From: Anaspis maculata
Lineage: Eukaryota > Arthropoda > Insecta > Coleoptera > Scraptiidae
DNA: 64,000 nucleotides
Assembly (NCBI GenBank): GCA_949128115.1
Contig: OX421966.1
Location: forward strand, 4,774,001 to 4,838,000
Direction of reading: 5' to 3'
Under the pieces are notes generated by a model. The model did not search any database. It was given only the letters and a program-made list of their open reading frames with translations, and was not told where the DNA came from. The position numbers and the translations under genes were made by a program. Below, piece by piece: positions 22,867 to 34,379 of the stretch (positions are counted from its first letter, which is position 1; every line of letters begins with the position of its first letter).

Positions 22867-24215
22867 CTTGTTTTCTCTACAAGTTACTAGTTACTAGATA
22901 CTTTTACAGAATATCCAGGTTACAGATATTTTTTTCTGATCTAAAAAGTATCTTAGATACAGTATTTGAGTTACTCTCAAGTATCTAGTTAGTATAATAA
23001 AAAGTATAATAAGCTCTGTATAATATATTATTATACCTGTGCCTAGTTGTTGTTTTCTGTACAGGAGTTTGAATATGTTGTCTAGATTGAATTCTGCATC
23101 GATCCATCAATTTTTTTCATCGAATTTTGAATTAATTTTGGATCAAAACTCACTTTTACGGGACTAAATAGCTTTTATTACAAGCTTAGTGAATAATCAA
23201 TTACTCTTATGTACCTACTAATCTTACTTTGATTACGATATTTGGACCGCACAATTATTGTGATTCCCTGGAGCGTAAGGGATAAAAAATTATCAAGCGT
23301 TGGGCGCCCACTCTCGTAGGTATTTTCCCGCCAGAATTACCCTACTCTCGCATTCGATACGATGACTCATTTTTGGCATTTGGCGCCGATTCTTTGAACA
23401 GATGCGTGTTTGGGTTCGGAGGAATATGGAAAGAAAAATATATCCAAGGCAAGGCCCACAGATGCGATTCCATTGTTTCATCCTAGAAGAGGAAAATATG
23501 AAGCGAAATGTGCTTAATAAGGAATTTCGTGTGCACGGAAATATGAAAAGTTGGGGTCAATTTTTATGATGAAGTATGACTTGGGGATGAAGAATCCACT
23601 TGTCAAAAAATCGTCCGGTGTGGGGGCGATATGGGGGCGGTTTTTTGAAAAAACTATTTTTTCAAAAAATGTTCTACAGTTTGTCAGTTTTCAGCTGATA
23701 TCAGCTTGGAACAAATCCGTCAACTGTAAGTTGTCGTAAATAATTTATGAATAAAAAGGTGATCATTTACTTTGCCATAAGAATACATGTAAAACTTGAC
23801 TGCCTCGTGCGCAAAGAACGTTGAATATCTCAGTAACGTGTTGAATGACATTTTTCATTCCACTCCCACTCGATTATCTCCGTAACCACCAGTTTAATCA
23901 AAAAAGTTTTTCCTGTAAACCCTGTTACATATTTCATTACGATGCTTTTGGGTCTGTTTAGATTAAAATTTATCTTGAATAATAACTGAGCTATGGACGG
24001 AATTGTAATGTACTGCATACCAGAGGGCCTGCATACAGCGGACAAGTGCAGCGCTGATGCTCTCGCGTACCCCTGCCACCCGCGCACCCCGCGAAGGCCG
24101 AGGGTGTATTGAGGCGGGAAATCTGCATAAAATATTTATTATTGTGGCTGATGATCGGAACACTGTAGAAGTGTAATTGGTAAATTTGCGATATAATAGT
24201 ACATAATATATTATT
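22867..24215. other. No recognisable gene
   Basis: AT-rich sequence. The first ~150 bases are rich in AGTTACTAG and GTATCTAG words that also flank the left end of the 20.1-kb foldback. The rest has short frames only. Confidence 0.45.
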
Positions 24216-24218
24216 CAA

Positions 24219-24325
24219 CAATCGGGTAATGATTGCTTCTTACTCATGAGGATGCAGTTTGCCGACACGAGCCTTGGCGAGTGTCGTGAAGCATCCGAAT
24301 GAGTAATAGCCATTACCCGCGAGTA
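24219..24325. repeat. ~100-bp palindrome
   Basis: CGGGTAATGATTGCTTCTTA near 24222 pairs with AATAGCCATTACCCGCG near 24305, and ACACGAGCC TTGGCGAGTGT forms the centre. With arms of about 48 bp it would form a stable cruciform or RNA hairpin. Origin unknown; most simply a tiny MITE. Confidence 0.7.
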
Positions 24326-24477
24326 GAATACATACTATGCTTTATCCAGTCTTATTGAAAAATGCAGGCATGTATGCGCGTGATAATGCGTGCATCATTC
24401 AATAGGATTGGATAAATAAAAATACACCTCCCTTGAATTACGTCTTCACACACAAATTATTATAATAGTCCAGTCAG

Positions 24478-25432
24478 ACAAGTACATAAAAGGTGAACGA
24501 TAACATACCGATATTGTATAAATGGTGAAGATAAAGTTTGTGTGAATGATAAGTAAATTGTTCTTAAATTATTCAGATGTCAATATAACATTTGTTATGT
24601 TGTCATGGAAGAACGGACAAAAAAACTTAATGGAAATGTATGAAATGATAGAGCTAATAATAATGGTACAGGGTGGGTGATAAATTAATGGGAGGATGGT
24701 TGATTGGAAAGAAAAAAGGTTATTTAAATCAAAGGCGTTGTAAAAATGTTTAAAGGGGAAGTCTATACAATCTTTAAAGCGATTTTGGAAAGAATTACCT
24801 GTTGGTTGCTTTACAAGTTTCAAGACCTCTAAACTATCTAAAAGCCGTCCTATCTTACAAACATGTAAAATTTCAAAATTAGTTTCAAGGATGAAGTTAT
24901 GATTTTCTGAGATGATTTTGATGTCACACCGTCATCTTCCACCAACCATATTATGATCTCAGAAAATCACCTCCTAGGAAAATCATGACGTCATCCTTGA
25001 AGTTGAAGCTAATTTTGAAATTTTACATGATTGTAAGAAAGGACGGCTTCTAGATAGTTTATAGTTTAGGGGTTCTTGAAATTTGTAGAGCAACTAATAA
25101 TTCTTTTCAAAACTGCCTAAATGATTATATAGATTTCTCTTTTGAACATTTTTACAACGCCTTTGATTTAAATAACCTTTTTTCCTTCTAATCATCCATT
25201 CTTCCATTAATTTATCTCTCACCTTGTACCATTAATATTAGCTCTGTTATTCCATACATTTTCATCAAGTTCTTCTGTCCGTTCTTCCACGACAACATCA
25301 CAAATATGATATTGACATCTGGAGAATTTTGAAACAATTTACTTATTATTTACACATGACACAAACTTCATCTTCGCACCATTCATACAATATCGGTATG
25401 TTATCGTTGACCTTTTATGTAGGTACTTGTTG
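24478..25432. mobile_element. Foldback element, ~450-bp arms, ~30-bp loop
   Basis: ACAAGTACATAAAAGGT near 24478 mirrors ACCTTTTATGTAGGTACTTGT near 25412. The arms meet around 24925-24955 with a very small loop, so a transcript through it would be a near-continuous hairpin of about 450 bp. It contains one TACAGGGTGGGTGA word. No coding potential. Confidence 0.85.
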
Positions 25433-25434
25433 TT

Positions 25435-25795
25435 ATGTACTTGAGATATTTGGGTTTTAAATTTCGAAGAACATCCCGAAAACACCACTTTCAAGAACCT
25501 AAAAATTAAAATTCAAGAAAACTGATGATTCCTTTACTACAATAGGTTCTCCAGGTGTCTTAAATTGATAAATCACCATTTTTGCTGACGACAAACAAAA
25601 AATGTTTTTGTGGATTTTGATTTTTAGACTCTGGAAAGTGGTGTTTTACGAGATGTTCTTCAAAGTTTAAAGCTCAGATTCGAAAATGAAAAATTTGCAA
25701 GCGTAACTTTTTTATCTAAATTGAACGTAAAATTCAAAAATTGGAAATATTTTTAAAAATAACTAAGTACAAATAGTGGGGCGCGGTTCGCAAAA
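25435..25795. other. No recognisable gene
   Basis: A weak inverted relation exists between 25440-25500 (TTTCGAAGAACATCCCGAAAA) and 25620-25680 (GAGATGTTCTTCAAAGTTT), suggesting another decayed hairpin. Nothing coding. Confidence 0.4.
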
Positions 25796-25796
25796 T

Positions 25797-27172
25797 TATA
25801 CCGCATTTTGGAGTGGAGTAACAAGACTTTGCATGGGCGTACTGTATACCGATACAAACGATTTGACCCGCAGCACTCGATATTTTGTCCCTTAGCAGGG
25901 GGCCCACGGGGGCTCTCCAAATTTTCAAGATACAAGAACATCCACAAAACCATCATTGAGTATCGTCATGTATGTCATAACAAAAGCTTACGGGTCTATT
26001 AATTATGTTTTCATCAATGGTCATCGTGTCCGTTCCATTCTTTACACTTGAAAGAAAAATTCTTTGGCAGAGGTGAAAAAAACTGTTTTTTTTTCTTCTG
26101 CTGTGCAAGGAAACGACAGAATCAATTTTTTTGCAATGTCATTTTCTCAAGAAGAGGTGACCTCTCCAGTACACCTTTTTCAACAGCATTTTTTTCGACG
26201 TTCCTACTGGATAAGTCTGTCAATTTTCGCAGATATGAGAAGCTTGAACTCTTTTCTTGGTAATTTCCATGCAACATGGCTTTAAAACCCACAATAGAGC
26301 CCTAAAACTGTTTTTTTCTTTTGCTTAGCCTTCAAATTTTGGCATGTTAATTTTGTAGTAGGGAAGACGCGCGAATAAATTAGATCCAGTCCAGGCGATT
26401 AAGTTCGAGCGGAAAATATACCTACACATTCCTAACGACTCTGCGTTCTGTTGCACTTTGCACTGCAATAAATCACGGCATGGAAGAACATTTTCTGCTA
26501 GAATCAAATCGCCTGCGCCTGCAGCCTGGATTTAATATTAGTTCGCGTCTCTCCTACTATGAAATCAAAGTACCGCAAGTTGGACGGGCCAGCAGAAAAA
26601 TTCTTTTTCAGGTTTCCTTGAGCGTTTTAGAGTAATGTTGCGTCGAATCTACCAAGAAAAGAGTTCGAGGTCTCCATTCTTGCAAAAATTACGAGTGATA
26701 TCCCGTGGGGACATAGAAAGAAATGCTCTTGGGAAATAGGTACAGAAGAGGTCGCCACTTCTCCGAAAAATACCATTACAAAAAAAATTCTCCTTGATTA
26801 GGTTTAGGGAATGCGATTAAGTTGGGAACGCAACAAAACATACGAATTTATCGTCCCCTTGCATAGAGGAAAAAATAAGAACAGTTTTTTTGACCTCTGT
26901 CAAAAATTTTTCTTTCAAGTGTGAAGAATGAATCGGACACAACGACAATCGATGAAAACATTTCCAATAGACCCGTAAGCTCCAGTTATGACATACATGA
27001 CGATACTCAATGATCATTTTGTGAAAGTTCTTGCATTTTGAAAATTTGAAGGGTCCCCATTGGCCCCCTAAAGGACAAAATATCGAGTGCTGCGGGTCAA
27101 ATAAATCGCTTGTCTCGGTATAAAGTTCGCCTATGCAAAATCTCGTTACTTCACTCCAAAAGCGGTATCGAT
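25797..27172. mobile_element. Foldback element, ~500-bp arms with inner hairpin
   Basis: ATACCGCATTTTGGAGTG near 25799 mirrors CACTCCAAAAGCGGTATCG near 27150. Further mirrored landmarks are TTTGACCCGCAGCACTCGAT and CTTTCAAGTGTGAAGAATG. The interior (26345-26570) forms a second inverted pair: AGGGAAGACGCGCGAATAAA with its counterpart ending TTCGCGTCTCTCCTAC. No transposase. Confidence 0.8.
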
Positions 27173-27785
27173 GTGTTTTTAGGTGTGTACCGCTTCCACT
27201 ACTAGGGAAGTAAAAAATAGGGGAAAACAGGGGAGGGTACCCCCTATCATCACTGCACCTGAAAATGTTTCATAGAACGCGTTGTCACTGTTAGATGGAA
27301 GCTTATTTCTGTCAACTTTATTTGAAATTTGATTAGAATCGACTAAACAGTTGAAAAATTACGGTAAAAGAATGATTCTAGAAATTGAACTTTGAGGGGC
27401 CATAACTTTCCTAGGGGGTACCTCTTGCGATTCATTCTTATCGCAAACTTCATATTTTTGAAAGTTGAATGCGAGGACATAGAGCTAGGTACTTACTTTT
27501 GAAACACCCTGTATTATTAGGCGAGTTTCACAAGACGTAGGTAGTAGTATTGCCACACGACCTGTTTCCCAAAGGAAGATGTGTGACATGAAGTCTTATC
27601 AAATATATTTCAGTTACTATACCCTAATAATTTCACAAAAATTGGAAATTCTAGCTGGTAAAAATGAAATATTTGAGAAGTGACACTTCGTAACTGACCA
27701 TCGCTTACCTTCTAGTAGCAATGAATTGTTTGTTCCTGTTGGTAAAAAAGCGGTTTATTCAAACACTTTTTCCGACACCGCTCTT
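27173..27785. other. No recognisable gene
   Basis: AT-rich sequence with short frames only; one ACACCCTGTATTATTAGG word near 27505. Confidence 0.45.
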
Positions 27786-27938
27786 TATGGTACTATTCTG
27801 TAGAAAAGATACATCGATGTAAGTGCTGTATCGCTGTAAGATGGTACATGTGACAATGCAAAACATTATTACTTTTGTCATTTTACAGCGATGTAGCGCT
27901 TACATCGATATGTCTCTTTTTTACGGAATAGCACCATA
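27786..27938. mobile_element. 153-bp hairpin MITE (TATGGTGCTATTC family)
   Basis: TATGGTACTATTCTGTAGAA at the left mirrors the right end finishing ...GGAATAGCACCATA. Arms of about 55 bp include ATCGATGTAAG.GCT. It shares its terminal motif with the hairpins at 22655 and 45296. Confidence 0.8.
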
Positions 27939-28001
27939 AGTGTCTAAAACTGTGTATTGTTGAACCCAATTTTTTTAATATTCATTTAAGGCATTCTACT
28001 A

Positions 28002-28010
28002 GGCTTGATC
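28002..28010. repeat. Left target duplication of the FB-type element
   Basis: GGCTTGATC, repeated identically at 29600-29608 on the other side of the element. Confidence 0.85.
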
Positions 28011-29599
28011 GAGTGACGGAAAAAAGAACGAAAAACAAAAGGTCGAAAACAAAACATCGAATGCATAAGGTCGAAAAAGAAAAAGTCGAATTTACAATAT
28101 ATCGAAAGTGATGATGATCGAAATACATATGGTCGAAAATACATAATATCGAATAACAGAATGTCGAAAAACAAAAGGTCGAAAAACAAAAGGTCGAAAA
28201 ACAATTGGTCGAAAAACAATTGGTCGAAAAACAATTGGTCGAAAAACAAATGGTCGAAAAACAAAACGTCGAAAAGCAATAGATCGAGAAACAAAAAATC
28301 GAAAAAAAAAGGTCTAGAAAGAAAAACCGTGAAAATCGAAATTGAGCGCGAAATTAGGTGTATGTACAATTGTTGTAAAGACAAATGATTTGAGAGTTTG
28401 GGACGGGATGAGAGAAGCACTGAGTCAAAAATCAACTAGCCCAAATTTATTTCTGTGGGAAAACCTAATCAGGCCTTGGAAAAAAAAATACTGAACCTGA
28501 CAAGATCTGTGTGGTGTGTACACCGATTTATGAGTATAGATCAATTTTGCGTCAAAAAACCGAATCAGTTTTGCAAAAAAATTACTGAACCTGACGAGGT
28601 CCATGTACACAGCTTCACGTTTCAGAGTGGATTTTGCGTCAAAAGAAAAAAACGAAACAGGTCTGCAAAAAAATTACTTAGCCTGACGAGGTCCATGCAT
28701 GTGTCCAAGTTGATTTTGCGTCGAAAAACCAAATCAGGTCTTCAAAAAAAAAACTAAACCTGACGAGGTCCATGTGCACAACTTGACGTTTCAGAGTTGA
28801 TTTTGCGTCAAAAAACCAAACCAGGTCTGCAAAAAAATTACTGAACCTGACGAGGTCCATGTACACAGGTTTATAAGTCCAAGTTAATTTTGCGTCAAAA
28901 AACCAAATCAGGTCTTCAAAAAAAAAAAAAACTACTAGACCTGACGAGGTCCATGTGCACAGCTTAAGGTTTCAGAGTGGATTTTGCGTCAAAACACCCA
29001 ATCAGGTCTGCAAAAAAATCACTCAACCTGACAAGGTCCATGCGTGCACAGGTTTATAAGTCTTAAGTTGATTTACGCTGACGCTGATCAGATTTAAAAG
29101 AATATACAGGTGTTTCGGTGGCCTTGCATAATACTTTGAGAGGTGATTTATCTCTGACGAATAAGTCGAAAAGTGAGAGTAAAATTTTTCCCCAAGTCTC
29201 CCTGAGAGAGTCACAGCTCCTCAATCGATCCGAATTGTAATCACATTTAAAACAGGTATTTCTGTTTGACAATAGCACATTCGACTGTGCTATTCGACAT
29301 TTTATTATTCGATGTTTTGCTTTTCGATCTTTTGTTTTTCGACCTTTTAGTTTTCGATATCTCACTTTTCGACCTTTTGGTTTTCGACCTTTTGCTTCTC
29401 GATATTTCACTTTTCGACCTTTTGGTTTTCGACGTTTTGCTTTTCGATATTTCACTTTTCGATCTTTTGATTTTCGACCTTTTGTACTTTCGACAATAGT
29501 GCTTTCGATGTTTTGTGGTTTCGTTATTTTGTTTCTCGACTTTATGCATTCGATGTTTTGTTTTCGACCTTTTGTATTTCGATCTTTTTGCCGTCACCC
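28011..29599. mobile_element. Foldback (FB)-type element with 9-bp target duplication
   Basis: The ends GAGTGACGGAAAAA (28011) and TTTTTGCCGTCACCC (to 29599) are inverted. Each continues into an arm of about 310 bp built entirely of ~15-bp tandem repeats: GGTCGAAAAACAAAA on the left (28021-28330) and CTTTTGGTTTTCGAC on the right (29275-29590). A perfect 9-bp direct repeat GGCTTGATC flanks the element. This architecture (long TIRs made of short tandem repeats plus a 9-bp target duplication) is that of Drosophila FB elements. The centre holds a separate ~90-bp tandem array and no transposase. Frames rich in SKNKRSKNN or FFDLLFFD are readings of the arms. Confidence 0.9.
28480..29080. repeat. 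~90-bp tandem array in the FB-type element core
   Basis: Seven copies beginning CCTGACGAGGTCCATG at 28496, 28590, 28682, 28759, 28846, 28940 and 29027 (spacing 77-94). Each also has TTTTGCGTCAAAAAACC and CAGGTCTGCAAAAAAATTAC. Copies alternate slightly in the CACAGCTT.A.GTTTCAG segment. Confidence 0.9.
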
Positions 29600-29608
29600 G
29601 GCTTGATC
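29600..29608. repeat. Right target duplication of the FB-type element
   Basis: GGCTTGATC, identical to 28002-28010. Confidence 0.85.
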
Positions 29609-31510
29609 AAAGGTCGACAGACGGGGCTGAACCTCAGACCCGATAAAAAAAGTGCATCCCGCCGAAAAGTTATCCAAATATTCTAGAGGCATAGCTAAAT
29701 TCCTGGGTTGTAGGTACCTAACGTCAGGCCAATAAATCAGCAAGGTCTCAGAGCTCACCGCAGGGGTGATGACGTTGAAGGAAGTTCACACAAATGGATA
29801 GCAGAATGGTTATTAAGACTCTAATCTTCGTGTTTCAAGATATGATATAATAGTACTATACCATATCGTGGTAAGTACCTACGGTAGGTATTAGGTATAC
29901 ACTTTGCTGGCAACACACTATCCTCCACTGCCAAAAAAAACACTTCATGAACAAAAAATCTCAAGTTCATAATAATAGTAATTCTAATCGTTTCAGTCCA
30001 GTAAAATAAGGATTTAATTTGGAACTAATAATCAGGGACTCGTTGAAAAAAATATGGCAATGTAGAGAATGGAAAACTGAATGAGAAAGACCAAAGTTTC
30101 CATGGTAACCATGGTAAAAAAAATGGAGAAGATAGAAAAACTTGCACCGCGGTCTTTTTTTCTGGAACGGTGAGAGAATGGTAAGAGATATAAGAAAAAA
30201 TGGTCAGCAACAAATTTATAGGGAATCCCATAATCTATAAAAAAGTTCCCGAGGGCACATGTCTAATTCCTTCAATTTAGCCGTAATTCACGGTCAAAGT
30301 TGCGCGCCGGTCCGGTGAAGTTAAAAAACTGTTCGCGTGACATACCTCCTTGAATGCTGCGAGAACGGCAAAAGATATCCGGAAATTGTGAGCGACAAAG
30401 TTGTGAAGAATTGAATGCTTCACTAAAAAATTTCCGAGGCCAATGAAATCTTTTCAGAAAAGAGAGAAAGATGCGTGTGTGTTCGTACCGCGCAGCTGTG
30501 GGGTCTAGCTATAACGGCGCCAAATATCTCCAAAGGAAGCTCCAAAGGAAAAATTTTCAAATATTCTACACGCTGGTCCGACAGAGATGTGCGTGGCACC
30601 ACACTGCGGCCTTGTGGGGCTGTGAGTGCTGTGACGTAAGTCGTGCGAGAGAGACTGCCTTCATTAAAAAAATCCATTAATAGCTTTTAGAATTCATCCG
30701 TGAACCACATTCGTAGTTGCGCGACAATCCTGTTGATGAAGTGGTTCTTTTGGAAAACTTACAAAAATCGTATTGCGTATTGTTTCCACCACGTGACCGT
30801 GATGACGCTGCCGTTTCCCTTTGGAGTCCGTTCAAAATGTAGCAGACAAGGTTGTAGTGTAGATTGAAAGACAAAACAATAATAATTGAACGAGTGAATA
30901 TCATCCCCTTTGAGCAGAACTGGCCCAAATCACATTTTCGGAATTCAATAGAAAAAAATTGGCTGCTCTAATCTCAGTAAACTTGGCTAGATGGGATACT
31001 TCGATTTATTCTGTGATATTATTATTCCAAGCCTTGAGTTGGGAGTTCAACTATTTCACACTAAATGCTAGGCTTAGGTACTCAATGAATAAATCCATCA
31101 TGAAAATAAAAAACCTATGTTGGTGAAAACTGGACTTACACTAGTTCTGCTCCAAGGAGACAATATGCCCTCACGTGCGTGAGACTCAGTAGCGCATTCT
31201 TTTTCGGGTGAATCCGCACACTGGGCGCTGCATGTACGAGTACCTAAGTGTACCGGTTGTCCGCGCGAAAACTCAATAGTTGCGATAATTTCAGATTTTT
31301 GTACACTTTACACGTTTTCTGTGTACGTTTGAAAATACAAAAACTGTGATGCTACTTCCGGTGACTTCTGGGATAGCGACAGCTTCACGATTAGTACATC
31401 AATACAAAAGGCAAAAGTACTCCTAAATTTCTATTTCGGATAAATATTCGGAATGGTGAGTAACCGACTAGGGCGATATTCGTTGGAAAGATGAATACCA
31501 GACTAGAGAT
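29609..31510. other. No recognisable gene
   Basis: Short frames only. 30170-30245 and 30355-30445 look like a diverged direct duplication (GAACGGTGAGAGAATGGTAAGAG versus GAACGGCAAAAGATATCC, each followed later by AAAA.TTCCCGAGG), but similarity is low. Confidence 0.4.
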
Positions 31511-31516
31511 TGAGAA

Positions 31517-31583
31517 GCTTGTGATGTGGTCAGCGCATCCGACTACCATACCAGAAGTAGTAGGTTCAAATACTACCGTGAGC
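31517..31583 (+). tRNA. tRNA-like sequence (tRNA pseudogene or SINE head)
   Basis: GCTTGTG at the start can pair with CGTGAGC at the end over 7 bp (with G-T wobbles). An A-box-like GTGGTCAGCGC and a B-box GGTTCAAATAC sit at tRNA-like positions, and the T-arm stem GTAG/CTAC brackets TTCAAAT. The anticodon arm does not fold cleanly, so a functional tRNA is unlikely. The CATCCGACTACCATACC segment resembles the tRNA-derived head of insect SINEs. Confidence 0.4.
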
Positions 31584-31794
31584 TGTTGGATATTCGTCTC
31601 AAAAACAAACAGAAAACCACATTTTGACTTCAAAATCAATCTTAAAGTATTCCATGTCTCATTGAAATCGGATCACTTTTATAAGACTTCAATATGGCGG
31701 CTGAAAGATGACCAAAAGTGACATTTGACTTCAAAATCTCTTGGTTTTGGTTTTTGTCGCTTGGTGCTATTTTCTTCGGTTCTCGAGATACAGG

Positions 31795-33545
31795 CCATTT
31801 TTGAAAGCACCGATATTGAGGCGAATTTTTATTTGAATCGGTCGAACCATTTTCAAATCGAGATATTAAATGCGGACATCCTAACACGACTGTTAGCATA
31901 ATGAGTCGCTCACTGGTCATCAGTGCGGTTTGCAAGTGAGGCAGTCCGCCGCACACGTAACGCACGTGACGCAGCCCGCCGCGTCAATGTATTGATCCAC
32001 ATTCGATTCTTGACACTTGTAGGGGCGGCATGCCGGAGCGGCGTCAGTTTAAAAACTTCCCTACTTCAGTGTTTTAGCGAATATCACAAAAAAATTATTC
32101 AAATCGGTCGAGCCACTCTCAAAATCTTCGTCGGGGGCGCCCGGCGGCACGCGGAGACAGCGGCGGTGGTCTCTTTCTTTTAAACCACCCCAGTGTTGAG
32201 GCGACCACAACAAAAAAGAAATTATTCAAATCGGTCGAGCCATTCTCAAGATCCTCGTCGGGGGCGGCAGGCGGAGGCGGGGGAGGCTTTTTTTAACCAC
32301 CCCACTGTTGAGACGGAAAAACAGAATAAAAACCATTCAAATCAATCAAGCCACTCTCAAAATACTCATCAGGGGCGGCACGTGGAGGCGGCGACAGTCA
32401 ATACTTCAGTGTGCAATAGATTGGGGGCGGCGGCGGTTTCAAAACACCCCAGTTTTGAGGCGAACAACAACAAAAATTTAATTCAAATCGGTCGAACCAC
32501 TCAAGATCCTCGTCGAGGGGCGGGGACGCGTGGGCGGCGGCGGTTTTCTTTTCTCTTAAAAACACCTTAGTGTTGAGACGAACACAATAAAAAAGAAATT
32601 TTTCAAATCGGTCGAGCCACTCTCAAAATACTCATCGGAGGCGGGGGCGGCACGCGGAGGCGGCGGCTGTGAATACTTCAGTGTTGCAATATTTCAGGGA
32701 CGGCGGCGGCTCAAAACACACCAGTTTTGAGGCGAACAACACAAAATTACTAATTTAACTCGGTCGAGCCACTCTCAAGATCCTCGTCGGGGGCGGAACG
32801 CGTGGGTGGCGGTGGTTTTCTTCTATTTTGAAAGCACCCCAGTGTTAAGGCAAGCACAACAAAAAAAAAATCATCCAAATCAGTTTAGCCACCCTCAATA
32901 TACTTATCGGGGGCGGCACGCGGAGGCGGCGACGGTGGATAGTTCAGTGTTGAAATTATTTAGGGGCGGCGGCAATTTGAAGTACACCAGTTTTGAGACA
33001 AACAACCACTGAAAATTTTATTCAAATTGGTCGAACCACTCTCAAGATCTTCGTCGGGGGCGGGACGCGGGGGCGGCGGCGGTTCTCTTTTCTTTTGAAA
33101 GCACCTCAGTGTTGAGACGAACACAACAAATAAGAAATTATCCAAATCGGTCAAGCCACTCTCAAGATACTCATCGGAGGCGGCACGAGGAGGCGGCGAC
33201 GGTGGATAGTTCAGTGTTGAAATGATTAAGGGGCGGCGGCGATTTAAGTACACCAGTTTTGAGGCAAACAACACTGAAAATTTTATTCGAATTGGTCGAA
33301 CCACTCTCAAGATCCTCGTCGGGGACGGCATGTGGAGGCGGTGGCGGTGGTTTTTTATGTCAAACCACCCCCAGTGTTAAGGCGAAGGCAACAAAAAAGA
33401 AATTATTCAAATCGGTCGAGTCACTCTTGAGATTCTCGTCGGGGGCGGCAGGCGGAGGCGGCGGCGGCTTTTTTTCTTTTCAAACCACCCCAATGTTGAG
33501 ACGATGAAGACAAAACAAAAACTATTCAAATCGTTCTAGCCACTT
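31795..33545. repeat. GC-rich dimeric minisatellite (~268-bp higher-order unit)
   Basis: The anchor AAATCGGTCGAGCCACT (with variants) recurs about every 120 and 146 bp alternately from 32099 to 33525, followed each time by CTCAAGATCCTCGTCGGGGGCGG and a GGAGGCGGCGGCGG tract. A divergent AT-richer founder-like unit (GAATCGGTCGAACC) lies at 31795-31870. Frames across it encode Arg/Gly/Pro-rich low-complexity peptides and are not genes. Confidence 0.9.
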
Positions 33546-33639
33546 GCGAGCTTTTGCGAGACATAGAAAACGAATTCATTTTTATATAAATGTATAGATC
33601 TGGAGATGTAGGGAAGAGAAGAGCAGATCTCACTGCATA

Positions 33640-34098
33640 GTTCCCTAAGCGGCTATGTGACCCATAAAAAGTTTACACACTTCTCTAAAAATGGAATGCG
33701 ATGTCACAGTGTCGGTACAATCGTTGATCCATACACAAATTAGTGTGGCGATAGGGGGCGCCACCAGACCAGTAACATCTTGAGGTCACAATAACGGCAG
33801 TGTATGCTACGTGCACACAGGTCGATTGTGACATCTGTGTAAGATAATTGATCAAACTTGTATATCATCATCATGCTAAGCGCCACAGTCCAGGATGGAA
33901 CTCGGATCCTTCCACAATCCGCCTCCATTCATCTTACTAGTATTTATAGGCTTAAAATTGAGCGGAGAACCCAAAAAACCAATAATAATATTGTGGCATC
34001 GAGTGTATGAGGTCACAATATGTTGGAGAGGTCACAGTGCAGTCTGATGCACACACAAGAGGTCACAAGTATAGCAGCACAAACACACACACACAGAC
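33640..34098. repeat. Degenerate TGTGAC repeats with short CA tract
   Basis: Words TGAGGTCACAATA, CGATTGTGACATCTG, GGCGCCACCAG and GAGGTCACAG recur in both orientations as at 18130-18665, ending in an (AC)8-like tract at 34080-34097. No coding signal. Confidence 0.45.
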
Positions 34099-34379
34099 AT
34101 CCTTCTGAAAATGGTCTTAATCGTCTTGGAGGACCTCAAAACGGATATATCCGGTGAAATCTCAAAAAAAAATTTCTGCACGATTACAATACTTTCCCTC
34201 CGTGTTCGTGGGGGGGCCGGGAAAGTAAAACCAAGCCAAGGCACCTGATAAAGGTGAATCTCGGGAGAAACTTCTTGAATGATTTTCATCTGAGCTCGAC
34301 TTGATTGTTCCGAATGGGGAGATAAGCCCACTGAAAAGATCTTGACAAGAGAGATGAACAAAAACGTGTGACGAAATTA

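Noticed and set aside
28021..28330. Regular ~15-bp direct repeats, CRISPR-like at first glance
   Set aside because: There are no unique spacers; the units are contiguous, mirrored at 29275-29590 and flanked by a 9-bp target duplication in a eukaryotic context, so they are foldback arms.
27986..28435. 149-codon minus-strand frame (FFDLLFFD...) and the matching Lys/Asn-rich plus frame
   Set aside because: Both are translations of the FB-type arm repeats.
31923..33507. Gly/Arg/Pro-rich frames suggesting RNA-binding or collagen-like proteins
   Set aside because: They fall in the GC-rich minisatellite and change frame from unit to unit.
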